DNA of 47,154 nt, taken from the NCBI GenBank assembly GCA_038323965.1, contig JBBQHM010000005.1:1-47154 (forward strand). Direction: 5' to 3'. Below the pieces are notes generated by a model. The model had not been told where the DNA came from, did not search any database, and saw only the letters and a program-made list of their open reading frames with translations. The position numbers and the translations under genes were made by a program. Origin of the DNA: JBBQHM01 sp038323965. Lineage in GTDB: Bacteria > Verrucomicrobiota > Verrucomicrobiia > Chthoniobacterales > UBA10450. Shown here piece by piece: positions 7,971-17,632 of this stretch (its first letter is position 1; every line of letters starts with the position of its first letter).

Positions 7971-8465
7971 TCAGGCGTCGGTAACCACTGCGTCGAGGAC
8001 AGCGTCGTGAGTTTCGGACGGGACGAAATCCACCACTTGAAACTCGAAGCAAATGCCAAACTTGATCGCGTTTGCGGCCTGACCGTTTAACAATCGGTCG
8101 TAGAACCCGCCGCCACGTCCGAGGCGTGCGCCATCGCGGGTGAATGCGAGTCCGGGCACGAGGACGAGCGTCGGCGTCAGGCTGAAGCAAACGTCGCTTT
8201 CATTCAGGGCCGTCCGTGGAATGACCGCGATTTCCTTTCCACTCTCCGCGGCGAATTCACGCAACGGCCTCACATCGGGCTCGCTGCGCATCGGCTCGAA
8301 GAGCGCGACGACATTTGCTTCTATCCATTCTGTCGTTTCGATTAATTGCGCGACAATCTTTTCCGAACGCACGCGGCGTTCCTCCGCATCCATCTCCTGC
8401 AGGCGCACGCGCATGGTCGATCGCAACTCTGTTTTCTGCTGCGCGATCGAACCGCCCCCATTCAT
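7971..8465 (-). CDS. 5-formyltetrahydrofolate cyclo-ligase
   Basis: ATP-dependent conversion of 5-formyl-THF to 5,10-methenyl-THF (YgfA/FAU1/MTHFS family). 164 aa, at the short end for the family. The N-terminal basic helix (AQQKTELRSTMRVRL) and the substrate/ATP loop LGRGGGFYDRLL are clear, as is the C-terminal VPSETHDAVLDAVVTD. Start ATG 8463-8465 is divergent from the MBL gene with only 24 bp between starts. Likely co-transcribed with comEC downstream. Confidence 0.93.
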   Translation of the reverse strand: MNGGGSIAQQKTELRSTMRVRLQEMDAEERRVRSEKIVAQLIETTEWIEANVVALFEPMRSEPDVRPLREFAAESGKEIAVIPRTALNESDVCFSLTPTLVLVPGLAFTRDGARLGRGGGFYDRLLNGQAANAIKFGICFEFQVVDFVPSETHDAVLDAVVTDA

Positions 8466-8489
8466 CGTGCCGAAACCTTTTGCTTCACG

Positions 8490-9467
8490 ATGGCCAGATT
8501 ATATGGTTCGCGCGAAGTGCCGACTCCTTTTTCCAAGAAGCGGAGCGTCGTCCAGAAGACGACAGAGAATGGCGCCGAGCCAACGCGGTCGACCCGCGTC
8601 GGATTGAAGCCGGGATCGGCGTGGCGTCGGCGCAATTTTCTGACGAGCGTTTTAATACCGTCGCTTTTCACCAAGCGGGTGGGGGACCGGGCGCTGCCAT
8701 CGTTCCCGCGCATCAGGCCCGGCGAGATCTGCATCACGTGGATCGGACACGCTTCATTCTTAATCCAAACGCACGAAGTCAACGTCCTCGTCGATCCCAT
8801 CTGGTCGCTTTGGTTGAAAGTGATCAAGCGCCTCAAGCCACCGGGTTTCGAGATTCATCACCTACCGCAGATCGATTACGTGCTGGTCACTCATGCGCAT
8901 TTTGACCATCTGGATCGGCGAACTTTGCGAAAGGTAGCGTCCGATCAACCGATCGTCGTTCCAGTGGGAGTCGGAAATCTGGTGCACGATCTGGGTTTTA
9001 AAATCGTGCACGAGCTCGATGACTGGCAATCGGTGCAGCTGGGGCCGTTAACCGTCTCGATGACTCCGTGTCATCACTGGGGCGCGCGGTTTCTGGCTGA
9101 TTCGCATCGCAATTTCGGAGGCTTCGTCATCAAGGCGGATGGCCGCACCATTTTTCATTGTGGGGATAGCGCTTACTTCCCGGGATTCAAAGAAATCGGA
9201 GCCCGACACGAGATCGATATAGCGTTGCTGCCGATCGGCGCCTACGACCCGCCCAGCGGACGAGAGGTTCACATGAATCCCGAGGAGGCCGTCGAAGCCT
9301 TCACGGAGCTCGGTGCTGGCCGCCTGATTCCGATGCACTATGGTAGTTTCCGGCTCGGCTACGAACCGATGGACGAACCGCTCGATCGCTTGATGAAATG
9401 TGCGCGCAAAGCGGGCCTCGAAGAAAAGGTGCTGGTGATGACTGAGGGTCGACCAGTCGTCATTTGA
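8490..9467 (+). CDS. Metallo-beta-lactamase-fold hydrolase, NAPE-PLD-like
   Basis: 325 aa from ATG 8490; in-frame upstream starts would run into the divergent cyclo-ligase gene. The Zn motif THAHFDHLD contains H135. An upstream GHASFLIQT-type strand, a C-terminal HWGARF segment, HCGDSAYFPG and the late MHYGSF histidine match the N-acyl-phosphatidylethanolamine phospholipase D / UlaG-like branch of the fold. The substrate is unknown; a phospholipid or phosphodiester is the family's usual target. The stop codon overlaps the TTG start of the next gene (TTGA), pointing to translational coupling with two GT-C-type membrane proteins. Confidence 0.88.
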   Translation: MARLYGSREVPTPFSKKRSVVQKTTENGAEPTRSTRVGLKPGSAWRRRNFLTSVLIPSLFTKRVGDRALPSFPRIRPGEICITWIGHASFLIQTHEVNVLVDPIWSLWLKVIKRLKPPGFEIHHLPQIDYVLVTHAHFDHLDRRTLRKVASDQPIVVPVGVGNLVHDLGFKIVHELDDWQSVQLGPLTVSMTPCHHWGARFLADSHRNFGGFVIKADGRTIFHCGDSAYFPGFKEIGARHEIDIALLPIGAYDPPSGREVHMNPEEAVEAFTELGAGRLIPMHYGSFRLGYEPMDEPLDRLMKCARKAGLEEKVLVMTEGRPVVI

Positions 9468-11479
9468 GCACCGGACGAATCACATTTTTCGGCGCGATCG
9501 GTGCCGGCGCGCTAGTCGTAGCGTTTTCGCTCGTCCTCCTCGCGCGAGACCCAATGGTCTTCTGGAATGATGATTATCAAACGTCAATCCTACCGGTCTT
9601 CGCCGACATCGCGCGATCGTGGAGCGAAGGGCAACTGCCGCTACTAAGTCCATACTCGTGGGTATGCAGTAATCTCGCCGGTGAGTTCCAATACGGCACC
9701 TTCTCGGTTTTCATAAACGCGGCCATCGTCCTGATCTGGAAGCTTCCGCTGAAGTTCGCAGGGCAAGCCGCGGTGATGTCGATAACACATCTCGTGGTTC
9801 TCGCAGCCGGCGGTTTCGTGCTCGCGCGCGACCGCAAACTATCCGCGCCGCTCTCTATGATCGTTGCCCTGGTCACTGCCTTGAATGGGTGGATTATCTG
9901 CTGGGGTGCAACCGATTGGTTTGGTGCGCTTGGTGCCTTTGCGTGGCTCCCATGGTCCTGGTGGGGACTGGCGCGCGCGCTTGATCGGCAGAGAACGCGC
10001 TGGCGATTTTTGTGGCCCGCCCCCTTCGTCTACCTGCTGGTCACGGGAGGCTTTCCTTACACCGTGCTAATGCTTGGACTAGTAGTGGTGTTTCTAACGA
10101 TTCGTATATTAGTGGAGCAGCGAAGCCTGGTTGCAGTAATTCCCATGCTGGTGGGCCTGTTGCTTGGACTCGGGATGGCAGCTCCATCGTGGCTGGCCCT
10201 CGCCGATTACATTCACGGGTCAGCGCGAGAAGCACAGGATGGCGCGTCACATTGGCAATGGCGTGTTCCATTCGCCGCCTGGCCGGGGCTGGTGTGGCCG
10301 GCGTGGACCGTCAACTGGACGGACTTTTCCACTCGACTGAGGCCGCATGCCGCCAACGAGCTCGCTTGCGGGTTTCTGCCATTACCTGCACTTTTGGCAG
10401 GGCTCGTTTCATCCCGCCGGATCCTCCTGCAGCGCATCAAATGGGAACTAGCTCTTTTAATAGTAATCTTCATTCTGGCGATGCTCCCAAGCGCGAGTGT
10501 TTTCCGATGGAGTTTCCGATGGCTTCCGCTGTTCCACCTGCTGTTGGCGATCTGTGCGGCGGAGTCCCTGCAATCGACTGGATGGCGGATGACAAAGACG
10601 CGTTCCGCCCTGGCGTTCCCTGCAATCGTTTATATCGCCTTTCTACTGACCTATCTCGCGACCCCGCCGAACTGCGGGGTTCCGCGTTATCACTTGGAAG
10701 AGTCACTGCGGGATCCTGGACCATTGGATCCAGCGAGGCTTTATCTGAGCGTTTACCCACCAGCAGAGCTGGCTTATCGTGAAGAGAAACATCCCGGCCC
10801 GCTCGGAGAATCGATTCGGCCGGGTAGTACATCGATGTGGGCCGGTCTAAGATTCGTTAACGGTTACAGTCCGATTCGACCGGCGGGCGTCGCCCGAAGC
10901 TATGGCTTTTATATCCATGGCGAGATTGATCTTAACTACGCATGGTATTTAGCTGAAGAGCAGGATGCTGAGGGAGCGGAGCTCGACCTATTGGGTGTCG
11001 ACGGCATTATCGTAGCACACGAAATCGGCCTCGCCCCTGTATCGGCGGGTTGGGACAAAGTGGATGCGACGGATGAGGCGGTTATCTACCATCGACACGG
11101 TTTGCCACTGCCCACAGTCCGTTCCCTTACGCACGAGGAGTTCGGCTCGCCTGATCGATTCGTAAGAGCGCGCATTGGCGAGATCGAGGACAGACGCAAT
11201 CGAGTAACGGCATCCGTGAGTGTTCCGACGGGCAATGCACCGGCGCTAATCGCGTTTTCCCGTCCGTATTTTCGAGGGTATCGCGCACGTCTGAATGGCG
11301 CTCCGGTCATGGTCGGTTCCTACAACGGGATGATGCCAACAATTGAATTGCCGGCGGGAGCCCAGGGTAAGCTGGAACTGACTTACTCCCCGTGGTGGTT
11401 CACGAGGGGCGGTATGGTGGCGCTAACTTGCCTTGCTTGTTGGCTGGTTTGCACCCTCCTCGCATCGCGACGCGCGTGA
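9464..11479 (+). CDS. Polytopic membrane protein, GT-C / YfhO-like
   Basis: 671 aa with around ten hydrophobic segments across residues 8-420, then a soluble C-terminal part. An early acidic pair (FWNDDYQTS) after the first TM helix fits the GT-C glycosyltransferase plan. The C-terminal YFRGYRARLNG and ELPAGAQGKLELTYSPWW region resembles the YfhO-type domain. The probable role is transfer of a sugar from a polyprenyl-phosphate donor at the outer face of the inner membrane; acceptor unknown. It starts at TTG 9464 inside the previous stop and ends in GTGA with the next gene. Confidence 0.8.
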   Translation: MSTGRITFFGAIGAGALVVAFSLVLLARDPMVFWNDDYQTSILPVFADIARSWSEGQLPLLSPYSWVCSNLAGEFQYGTFSVFINAAIVLIWKLPLKFAGQAAVMSITHLVVLAAGGFVLARDRKLSAPLSMIVALVTALNGWIICWGATDWFGALGAFAWLPWSWWGLARALDRQRTRWRFLWPAPFVYLLVTGGFPYTVLMLGLVVVFLTIRILVEQRSLVAVIPMLVGLLLGLGMAAPSWLALADYIHGSAREAQDGASHWQWRVPFAAWPGLVWPAWTVNWTDFSTRLRPHAANELACGFLPLPALLAGLVSSRRILLQRIKWELALLIVIFILAMLPSASVFRWSFRWLPLFHLLLAICAAESLQSTGWRMTKTRSALAFPAIVYIAFLLTYLATPPNCGVPRYHLEESLRDPGPLDPARLYLSVYPPAELAYREEKHPGPLGESIRPGSTSMWAGLRFVNGYSPIRPAGVARSYGFYIHGEIDLNYAWYLAEEQDAEGAELDLLGVDGIIVAHEIGLAPVSAGWDKVDATDEAVIYHRHGLPLPTVRSLTHEEFGSPDRFVRARIGEIEDRRNRVTASVSVPTGNAPALIAFSRPYFRGYRARLNGAPVMVGSYNGMMPTIELPAGAQGKLELTYSPWWFTRGGMVALTCLACWLVCTLLASRRA

Positions 11480-13110
11480 AAGAGCTATCGATAGTGTCAC
11501 GGAAACAGCTTGTTGTTAACATTGAGACAGCGTTGGCGTTGGCGCTATCTGCGTGGGTTGTATTTCTGCACATCACTTTCTACTTGCACGCTGGCGGGCT
11601 TTGGCGCGACGAAGCAAGCAGTGTCGGCTTAGCACTCCGTCCGACGTTCGGCCAAATGTGGGCGGATTTGGCGTTCGATCCTTTTCCCGTGCTGTACTTT
11701 GCGCTTCTACGGACCTGGATAAGTGCCGGATTTTCATCCGACGCACAAATTCGGATGCTGGGATTGGTCATAGGCATCTTTACTGTCTTGGCCTTCTGGT
11801 GGAGCTCCCGGTTGGTGGGCAGAAATTCACCGCCGTTAATCCCCTTGGCCTTATTCTGCCTTAATCCGGTGGTGCTTCAAAGTGGCGATAGCGTTCGGCC
11901 CTACGGATTGTCAGTTTTAGTCCTTATTATTTGTTACACGCTCGCGTGGAGGGTGGCGAATAACGCAGCACATCCCAAGAGTAGCCTCGCCATCATGGTA
12001 GCGATCACGGTCGTGTGTGTGCAATTGTCGTTTACAAACGTATTTCTCGTGGGCGGGATGTGTTTAGGGGGAATTGTCGCCACATTGTCTTGTAGTGAAG
12101 CTAGGCGGGCAATGTTAATATCCATTGTGGGAGTTGCGGCATTTCTTACCGTCGCGGTCTACTTCGATGACATCCAGCGCGTGCGTGATTGGTCGGTGTT
12201 ACTCGCGGGTACTGTTTCGATAGTGGACGTGCTGGGAGCGCTATTTGATACCTTAACGACCGATTCTGTCGTGCCCGCCTACTTATTTCTTCTCGTCAGC
12301 GCGATCGCTATCTTCGCTTCCTTGCGGTTGCGGTCACGCGAGGACAACTCAAGCAGGAAGCCTATCATCTATTCTTTCGTAACATTGTTGTTTTCAGTTC
12401 TAGCAATGACTATCTTCTTTGTCGCGACCAGGAAGCCGCCGGATCCGCGGTACTTCATTGGACTGTTAGTCGTAGTCAGCCTCTCGCTGCAGCAAATGGC
12501 GGGGCGCATCGGATCCTGGTTCTTCCTGTCACTACTCCTAGCGGGCTGTGTCGGCACTGTTGTCACATTGCTTCCTGCGAGCGCGAATACTGCGAGGAGT
12601 CCTATGACAAACTGCCCTGATGTGGCCTCACGCGTCGCCCATTCTGCAACTCAAGACGACTTGGTTATGGTTACCGCTTTCTATTATGCCGTGAGTTTTG
12701 AGCGGTATTATCAGGGCAAGGCGAGCTGGATGTCACTACCGGATATCGCAGATCACAGCATCCATCGTTGGGATCTAATCAAGTCTATGATGACGCAGCG
12801 CGATCCACTTGTTGGTTTGCTGGCCCGGATGGAATCCACGCTGCGTGGTGGCCACAATGTCTATTTGGTCGGCACATTACCCGCGGCTGACGCTACGCAA
12901 CCGGAGCCTTTGCCTCCTGCTCCGACCAGCGACTACGGCTGGGAGCTTGTTCACTACCAGGAAAATTGGCAGGCGCGAGTGAGTTACTTTATCGAGCACC
13001 ACGCTACTTCCGGTCGCAATCTATTTCCAAACGCTGACGGAGATCGCGCATTGCGCGAAGTCGTCGGCGCTTACGTCGTATCTGGCTGGCGCGATACTGA
13101 GACTAACTAG
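11476..13110 (+). CDS. GT-C family glycosyltransferase-like membrane protein
   Basis: 544 aa from GTG 11476, which overlaps the preceding TGA (GTGA); the longer frame from 11392 would lie inside the upstream gene. After the first TM helix comes LWRDEASSVGLA, the acidic loop of PMT/ArnT-type enzymes, then DPFPVLYFALLRTW, matching the D-x-x-P-x-x-Y segment of the family. Multiple TM helices follow up to about residue 400, then a soluble tail. Donor and acceptor are unknown. It is the third gene of a coupled set with the NAPE-PLD-like hydrolase. Its stop interlocks with that of the convergent reductase gene (CTAG 13107-13110). Confidence 0.85.
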   Translation: MKELSIVSRKQLVVNIETALALALSAWVVFLHITFYLHAGGLWRDEASSVGLALRPTFGQMWADLAFDPFPVLYFALLRTWISAGFSSDAQIRMLGLVIGIFTVLAFWWSSRLVGRNSPPLIPLALFCLNPVVLQSGDSVRPYGLSVLVLIICYTLAWRVANNAAHPKSSLAIMVAITVVCVQLSFTNVFLVGGMCLGGIVATLSCSEARRAMLISIVGVAAFLTVAVYFDDIQRVRDWSVLLAGTVSIVDVLGALFDTLTTDSVVPAYLFLLVSAIAIFASLRLRSREDNSSRKPIIYSFVTLLFSVLAMTIFFVATRKPPDPRYFIGLLVVVSLSLQQMAGRIGSWFFLSLLLAGCVGTVVTLLPASANTARSPMTNCPDVASRVAHSATQDDLVMVTAFYYAVSFERYYQGKASWMSLPDIADHSIHRWDLIKSMMTQRDPLVGLLARMESTLRGGHNVYLVGTLPAADATQPEPLPPAPTSDYGWELVHYQENWQARVSYFIEHHATSGRNLFPNADGDRALREVVGAYVVSGWRDTETN

Positions 13111-14255
13111 TAGACATCGCGCCGGTAGCGCTTTTCACTCTTCATCTGTTCGATGTAGCTGCTTGCTTCTTCGGGCGACTTGCCGCTTTCCTGAAAGACG
13201 ATGTGTCGCAACGCGCCATCAACATCCTTGGCCATGCGTAAGGCATCGCCGCAGACGTAGAAATAGGCCCCCTGTTCAAGCCAGCGCCAGATCTCCGCGG
13301 CGTTCTCCAGCATTCGATGTTGGACGTAGATTTTCTGGGGTTGATCGCGCGAAAATGCGGTATCCAACCGAGTAAGCAGCCCTTCACTTTTGAATGTTTC
13401 GAACTCGTCTTTGTAAAAGTAATCGGTTGCTTCGCGCTGGGACCCGAAGAAAAGCCAGTTGCGACCAGGTGCTTCGGTGGCGAAGCGCTCCTCGAGAAAT
13501 GCGCGAAAGGGCGCCACGCCGGTGCCGGGACCGACCATAATGATCGCCGTGGCCGGGTCGTCCGGAAGCCGAAAATGTTTAGCGACTGTCGGGTAAACGG
13601 GAACGGGTGTCTCCTGGCACCGTTCGGCGAGAAAAGTGGAGGCCACACCTTTCCGCGCTCGCCCGTGTGACTCGTAGGTCACCACATCAAGGGTGAAATG
13701 AACTTCATCGGGATGAGCGCGCTGACTGGAAGCTATGGAATAGAGACGCGGCTGTAGTTTCGTGAGCAACCCAACAAATTCCTCCGGGGTAAACTTTACG
13801 GAAGGGTGTTCCTCCAGGAAGTCGATGACTCCAATACCCCATAGATACTGCGTCAGATCTTCCTTCCGCGACGGTTGTAGTAGTTCGCAAAGCAACGGAG
13901 TTGAGATGGCGCGTTCGACGATTGCTTTCAGGAATTTCGGCGTTGGTGCGGTGATGCTGTAGTTGCGCGAGAGCGCTTGGCGTAAGGGCGCGGTCTCGTT
14001 TTTTCCGGTGGTGACTAACTCGTCCCCTTTCGCGCCAAGCGCGTGCACGACTTCCTCTACCAGGGTGGGATGGTTGGTAGCGTAAACCGCCATTGAATCG
14101 CCCGGTTCGTAAGTGAGACCGGACCCGGCCATCGATACTTCGAGATGCCGTGTATCCTTGCCCGAGCCTTCACCACTCAGGCTACGATTTACCAGAAGCT
14201 TGCCGGGAAATGGATTGGTGCGTGAGTACGCCGGCTGCGGCGATTCATCTGTCAT
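13107..14255 (-). CDS. CysJ-like NADPH flavoprotein reductase lacking a flavodoxin domain
   Basis: 382 aa. FAD/NADPH half of a sulfite-reductase alpha subunit: FAD motif RLYSIASS, GVASTFLAE, the NADPH loop GPGTGVAPFRAFLE, FFGSQREATDY, YVCGDALRMAKDV and the terminal YRRDVY that mirrors the CysJ C-terminus. The N-terminal FMN/flavodoxin domain of CysJ is absent, so electrons must pass to a separate flavodoxin/ferredoxin or directly to a partner. Such short versions exist in several phyla. No sulfite reductase beta subunit is nearby. Divergent from the MFS gene with 74 bp between starts. Confidence 0.9.
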   Translation of the reverse strand: MTDESPQPAYSRTNPFPGKLLVNRSLSGEGSGKDTRHLEVSMAGSGLTYEPGDSMAVYATNHPTLVEEVVHALGAKGDELVTTGKNETAPLRQALSRNYSITAPTPKFLKAIVERAISTPLLCELLQPSRKEDLTQYLWGIGVIDFLEEHPSVKFTPEEFVGLLTKLQPRLYSIASSQRAHPDEVHFTLDVVTYESHGRARKGVASTFLAERCQETPVPVYPTVAKHFRLPDDPATAIIMVGPGTGVAPFRAFLEERFATEAPGRNWLFFGSQREATDYFYKDEFETFKSEGLLTRLDTAFSRDQPQKIYVQHRMLENAAEIWRWLEQGAYFYVCGDALRMAKDVDGALRHIVFQESGKSPEEASSYIEQMKSEKRYRRDVY

Positions 14256-14329
14256 CCGGAGGAACTACGCGCCGCTTGGCCGAATCGCAAGTTTGCGCTG
14301 CGTTTGCGCGACTCTAAACTGCGACGCTT

Positions 14330-15733
14330 ATGGCTGACGATCCGTCGCAAGTTCCAGAATCCGCTCTGCGACGGCCAGCGGAAGGCGTTCTCACAAATTC
14401 CCCTGTGCGGCACGACCCCTACGCGGCCTTTCGCTCGTCGGCCTACTCCTTCTTTACCGCCGGAAATCTACTTTCGATTATCGGCCGGCAGATGCTGGCC
14501 GTTGCAGTCGAGTGGGAAATTTATGCGCGGACGCACTCGGCGACTGCGCTTGGGCTGGTCGGCCTGGTCATCGCGGTGCCGGTGGTTTGTCTATCGTTGC
14601 CGGCGGGCCATCTGGCCGATCGGCTCAGCCGCAAACATATCATTCTGGTGTCGCAGTTTTTCAGCGCGCTTTGCTCGCTCGCGCTCGCCGTTATCTCCTG
14701 GAACCATCTCGCGATTCCGCAGGGCGCACTGCTGCAAAGCAGTAACGGATTGTTGACGAAAATCGCTGGTGTGTTTGAGCGACACAGCCACGCGTTTCAC
14801 TTCGATGACGCGTCGATCCCGCTGATTTATCTGCTGCTCTTCGTATCGGGCGTTGCTCGCACGTTCGGATGGGCGGCACGGAGTTCGTTCTTCCCATCGC
14901 TGGTGAAGCGCGATGCCTTCTCGAATGCGGTGACGTGGAACAATAGCATCTTCCAGGTGGGCTCAGTGGTAGGCCCGGCGCTCAGTGGAATTCTCGTCGC
15001 GTATTTCAGTTTCGCGCTGGTCTACGTGATCGATGCCATCTGCGCGTTGTCATTCTTCGCTCTCGTGCTTCCGATTCCGCGCGCCGCGCGCATAGCGCAT
15101 GAGGCGACGCAGACAGCATGGCAAAGTCTTATGGCCGGGCTGCGCTTCGTGCGGAGCAAACAGGTAATCCTTGCCACCATCACCCTCGATCTGTTCGCGG
15201 TCCTGCTGGGCGGTGCGACGGCGTTGCTGCCTATTTTTGCGGATCAAATCCTCCGCGTCGGGCCTGTCGGCCTCGGTTGGTTGCGCGCCATGCCGGCGAT
15301 TGGCGCGTTCATCACTGCGATTCTGGTCGCCTACCTTCCGCCCATGAAACACGCCGGTCGTGCTTTGTTATGGTGTGTGAGCGGTTTTGGAATTGCCACC
15401 ATCGTCTTCGGCATTTCCACCGCTTTCTGGCTTTCGTTAGCGATGCTTTTTGTTCTGGGCGCGTTCGACAGTGTGAGTGTGATAATCCGCGGCTCGATCG
15501 TGCAACTGGTGACGCCGGACCATATGCGCGGTCGTGTTTCAGCGGTGAACAATATTTTCATCGGGACATCGAACGAATTTGGCGCTCTGGAATCGGGCTT
15601 AACGGCGGCGTTAGTCGGGCCAGTCGTGTCCGTTGTCGCCGGTGGCATAGGGACGATTATGGTCGTCGCGATCTCGGCGCTCGTCTGGCCTGAAATGCGA
15701 AAGATCGGCCGTCTAGACCGATCGCTCGATTAA
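14330..15733 (+). CDS. Major facilitator superfamily exporter (EntS-like)
   Basis: 467 aa with about 12 TM helices. The sequence AGHLADRLSRKHI is the conserved MFS loop 2-3 motif (G-x-x-x-D-R-x-x-R). The insert between helices (LTKIAGVFERHSHAF) and ARTFGWAARSSFFP fit the EntS/enterobactin-exporter and macrolide-efflux branch. The substrate cannot be told from sequence. Start ATG 14330. Its TAA stop interlocks with the stop of the convergent DUF6268 gene (TTAA 15730-15733). Confidence 0.9.
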   Translation: MADDPSQVPESALRRPAEGVLTNSPVRHDPYAAFRSSAYSFFTAGNLLSIIGRQMLAVAVEWEIYARTHSATALGLVGLVIAVPVVCLSLPAGHLADRLSRKHIILVSQFFSALCSLALAVISWNHLAIPQGALLQSSNGLLTKIAGVFERHSHAFHFDDASIPLIYLLLFVSGVARTFGWAARSSFFPSLVKRDAFSNAVTWNNSIFQVGSVVGPALSGILVAYFSFALVYVIDAICALSFFALVLPIPRAARIAHEATQTAWQSLMAGLRFVRSKQVILATITLDLFAVLLGGATALLPIFADQILRVGPVGLGWLRAMPAIGAFITAILVAYLPPMKHAGRALLWCVSGFGIATIVFGISTAFWLSLAMLFVLGAFDSVSVIIRGSIVQLVTPDHMRGRVSAVNNIFIGTSNEFGALESGLTAALVGPVVSVVAGGIGTIMVVAISALVWPEMRKIGRLDRSLD

Positions 15734-16599
15734 AAGGAGCCGTGTAACGAAATCGTGCCGTAAGGCGCGCCGCCATCCTGGTGGTAGCGAACATTGGCAC
15801 GATAGAAATCGAAATCACGATAAGGCTGGTAACCGCCTTCGAGGTTCAGGGTAAACGCTTCGCTAAGTTTCCAATCGGCCCCAAAGCCCGTGCGAATCTC
15901 GCTGTAACTCAGGACCGCATTATTCAATCGGGAGATTCCGCGATCGCTGCCGAAGTTATCGTTCACGCGATAGCTTCCCCCTTTTAGCGTCGCTCCTGCG
16001 TACAGCTTCACATTTTTGTTGAGCTCGTACTCGAGTCGCGGAGTAGGAACCACGGCGTTCAGGACCCATTGCCGGGAAAATTTCCAGCGCACACCGACGG
16101 CGGGGATAATGGGATATTTCCGCTGCACGTCGACACTCGCTCCAGCGATGAATTGAACGTCCGGATTGTAGATATAAGTGCCACCGACGATGAAGGGCAG
16201 ATTGAATCCGCTGCTGAGATCCTGTCCGTAGATTCCGGGTTGCGCTTCGAGGCGAATGAGAATGGAGTCGGTCAACTGCGTGTCGAGTCCGACAACTGCG
16301 CTCACGCTTTGGAGATTGTCTGGAAGCTGTGCGCTCGAACCAAACCCGAAATCGTAGCGCTGGTATTCCACCCCGAGACGAAGGATGCCGATCTTGACGC
16401 GTGGAGTGAGGACAAAACGAAGGAGGGCGTCATTCTCATCAAAATCTCGTTCGCTGCGAAGCCCGCGTTGGACATCGCCGTTACCAACGTAGGTCTCGTC
16501 GATCGTATATTCGCCGGTGAAAACACTCTCCGCTTGCGATTGCAACGTTGAGACTGAGAGCGCGGTGCCGACGGCTAAAAAGATAAAAGTCCTGATCAT
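15730..16599 (-). CDS. DUF6268-type outer-membrane beta-barrel protein (copy A)
   Basis: 289 aa from ATG 16599, with a signal peptide (IFLAVGTALSVSTLQSQAES). The remainder is amphipathic beta strands ending in F (SLHGSF), as in outer-membrane barrels. It is clearly paralogous to the protein at 20135-21031: RKYPIIPAVGVRWKFS and LNKNVKLYAGATLKGGSYR align with equivalents there. The start overlaps the stop of the upstream secreted protein gene by ATGA, so the two are translated together. The function of the family is unknown; a pore or envelope structural role is inferred. Confidence 0.85.
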   Translation of the reverse strand: MIRTFIFLAVGTALSVSTLQSQAESVFTGEYTIDETYVGNGDVQRGLRSERDFDENDALLRFVLTPRVKIGILRLGVEYQRYDFGFGSSAQLPDNLQSVSAVVGLDTQLTDSILIRLEAQPGIYGQDLSSGFNLPFIVGGTYIYNPDVQFIAGASVDVQRKYPIIPAVGVRWKFSRQWVLNAVVPTPRLEYELNKNVKLYAGATLKGGSYRVNDNFGSDRGISRLNNAVLSYSEIRTGFGADWKLSEAFTLNLEGGYQPYRDFDFYRANVRYHQDGGAPYGTISLHGSF

Positions 16600-17567
16600 C
16601 TCGAAGTATCCTTGCGAAAGAGCGTGATCGCTCGGCCCACATCTTTCATCATCGCGGATTCCGACGCTAGCTTTTCTACGCCACGCAGGCTGGCGAGGGA
16701 GGCCGAGGAAATCATATCGCCACGCCAGACGAGGGTGGATGGACGCCCGTTCAAATCGACCGGCCACATTTGATATAGCGTCAGTCCGGCATAGTAGCCG
16801 CCGCTGGCGTAGTAGAATGTCTCTGCGGCCTGAATGCTGTCGCCGCTCGTCCGGCTGTAGAATGCACCGAGCGTGGCGACCGTCGTGTCGTCGACATCAA
16901 GCAACTCCCAGTACAGATCCGGCTTGAGCGAACCGGCGCCGCGCCCGATCCCCGTGCCCTCCAACAATCCGGAGAACTGCGATCGAATTTTTGACTGTTC
17001 GCGGAGTAACCCGCTCAATTCGTCGCCGGCGCGGATGGAAGGGCCGCTGTGGTCGTAGGGCGCAAGAGCCGAGGTTCCGCCCGATACGAAAGCGCGTGTG
17101 CGCTCCGCGAGTAGCTGGGACCAGAAGTCTGGACCCGGCGAAAATTTCGCGGCTTCAGCCCGACTCATCTGCACGTCCGCCAATTTTTTGGCGGCCGACG
17201 AGACGAACGAACTCGCCGCGCCGTTCTCTTTTATTTTTGAAAACGCATCTTCGGTCGGTGCATTAGAAATATCGGCGTGCAGCAAAACCTTGAGTTCGCG
17301 ATGCGCCATGGGATTCCAGCGCCGCAGGGCCTCGAGATGCTGAGCGGGCGGGCCGGCCTGTAGATAGCAGCTCTGCACGGAGAGGTAACGACTGTTACTC
17401 ATCGGAGGCCCATGCGCGGTTTTCACATCACCGCCGGCGAGCTGCGTCACCTCAATCTGGTCGAAGATGGAAAAACCGCGTAGCGCAGCGACCGGATCGG
17501 ATGGCGCACTAACGACGAGGTTTGTTACCGCGAGAATGCAGGCGGCGGTGAGAGCTACCGGTTTCAT
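16596..17567 (-). CDS. Secreted protein of unknown function
   Basis: 323 aa with a signal peptide (MKPVALTAACILAVTNLVVSA). The mature chain is soluble; notable parts are PPMSNSRYLSVQSCYLQ, an FDQIEVTQLAGGDVK start and LYQMWPVDLNGRPSTLVWRG near the C-terminus. Only one mature cysteine is apparent. The family is not recognised. It is upstream of and coupled (ATGA) to DUF6268 copy A, and its start faces the divergent ABC exporter operon across 65 bp, suggesting a shared control region and a periplasmic role with the barrel. Confidence 0.75.
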   Translation of the reverse strand: MKPVALTAACILAVTNLVVSAPSDPVAALRGFSIFDQIEVTQLAGGDVKTAHGPPMSNSRYLSVQSCYLQAGPPAQHLEALRRWNPMAHRELKVLLHADISNAPTEDAFSKIKENGAASSFVSSAAKKLADVQMSRAEAAKFSPGPDFWSQLLAERTRAFVSGGTSALAPYDHSGPSIRAGDELSGLLREQSKIRSQFSGLLEGTGIGRGAGSLKPDLYWELLDVDDTTVATLGAFYSRTSGDSIQAAETFYYASGGYYAGLTLYQMWPVDLNGRPSTLVWRGDMISSASLASLRGVEKLASESAMMKDVGRAITLFRKDTSR

Positions 17568-17632
17568 ATCGGGGAGCTTGCGCGAGCGCTGGCCGGTTGC
17601 AAATCACCCGGCTCCGTCGCAATACATGGGCG

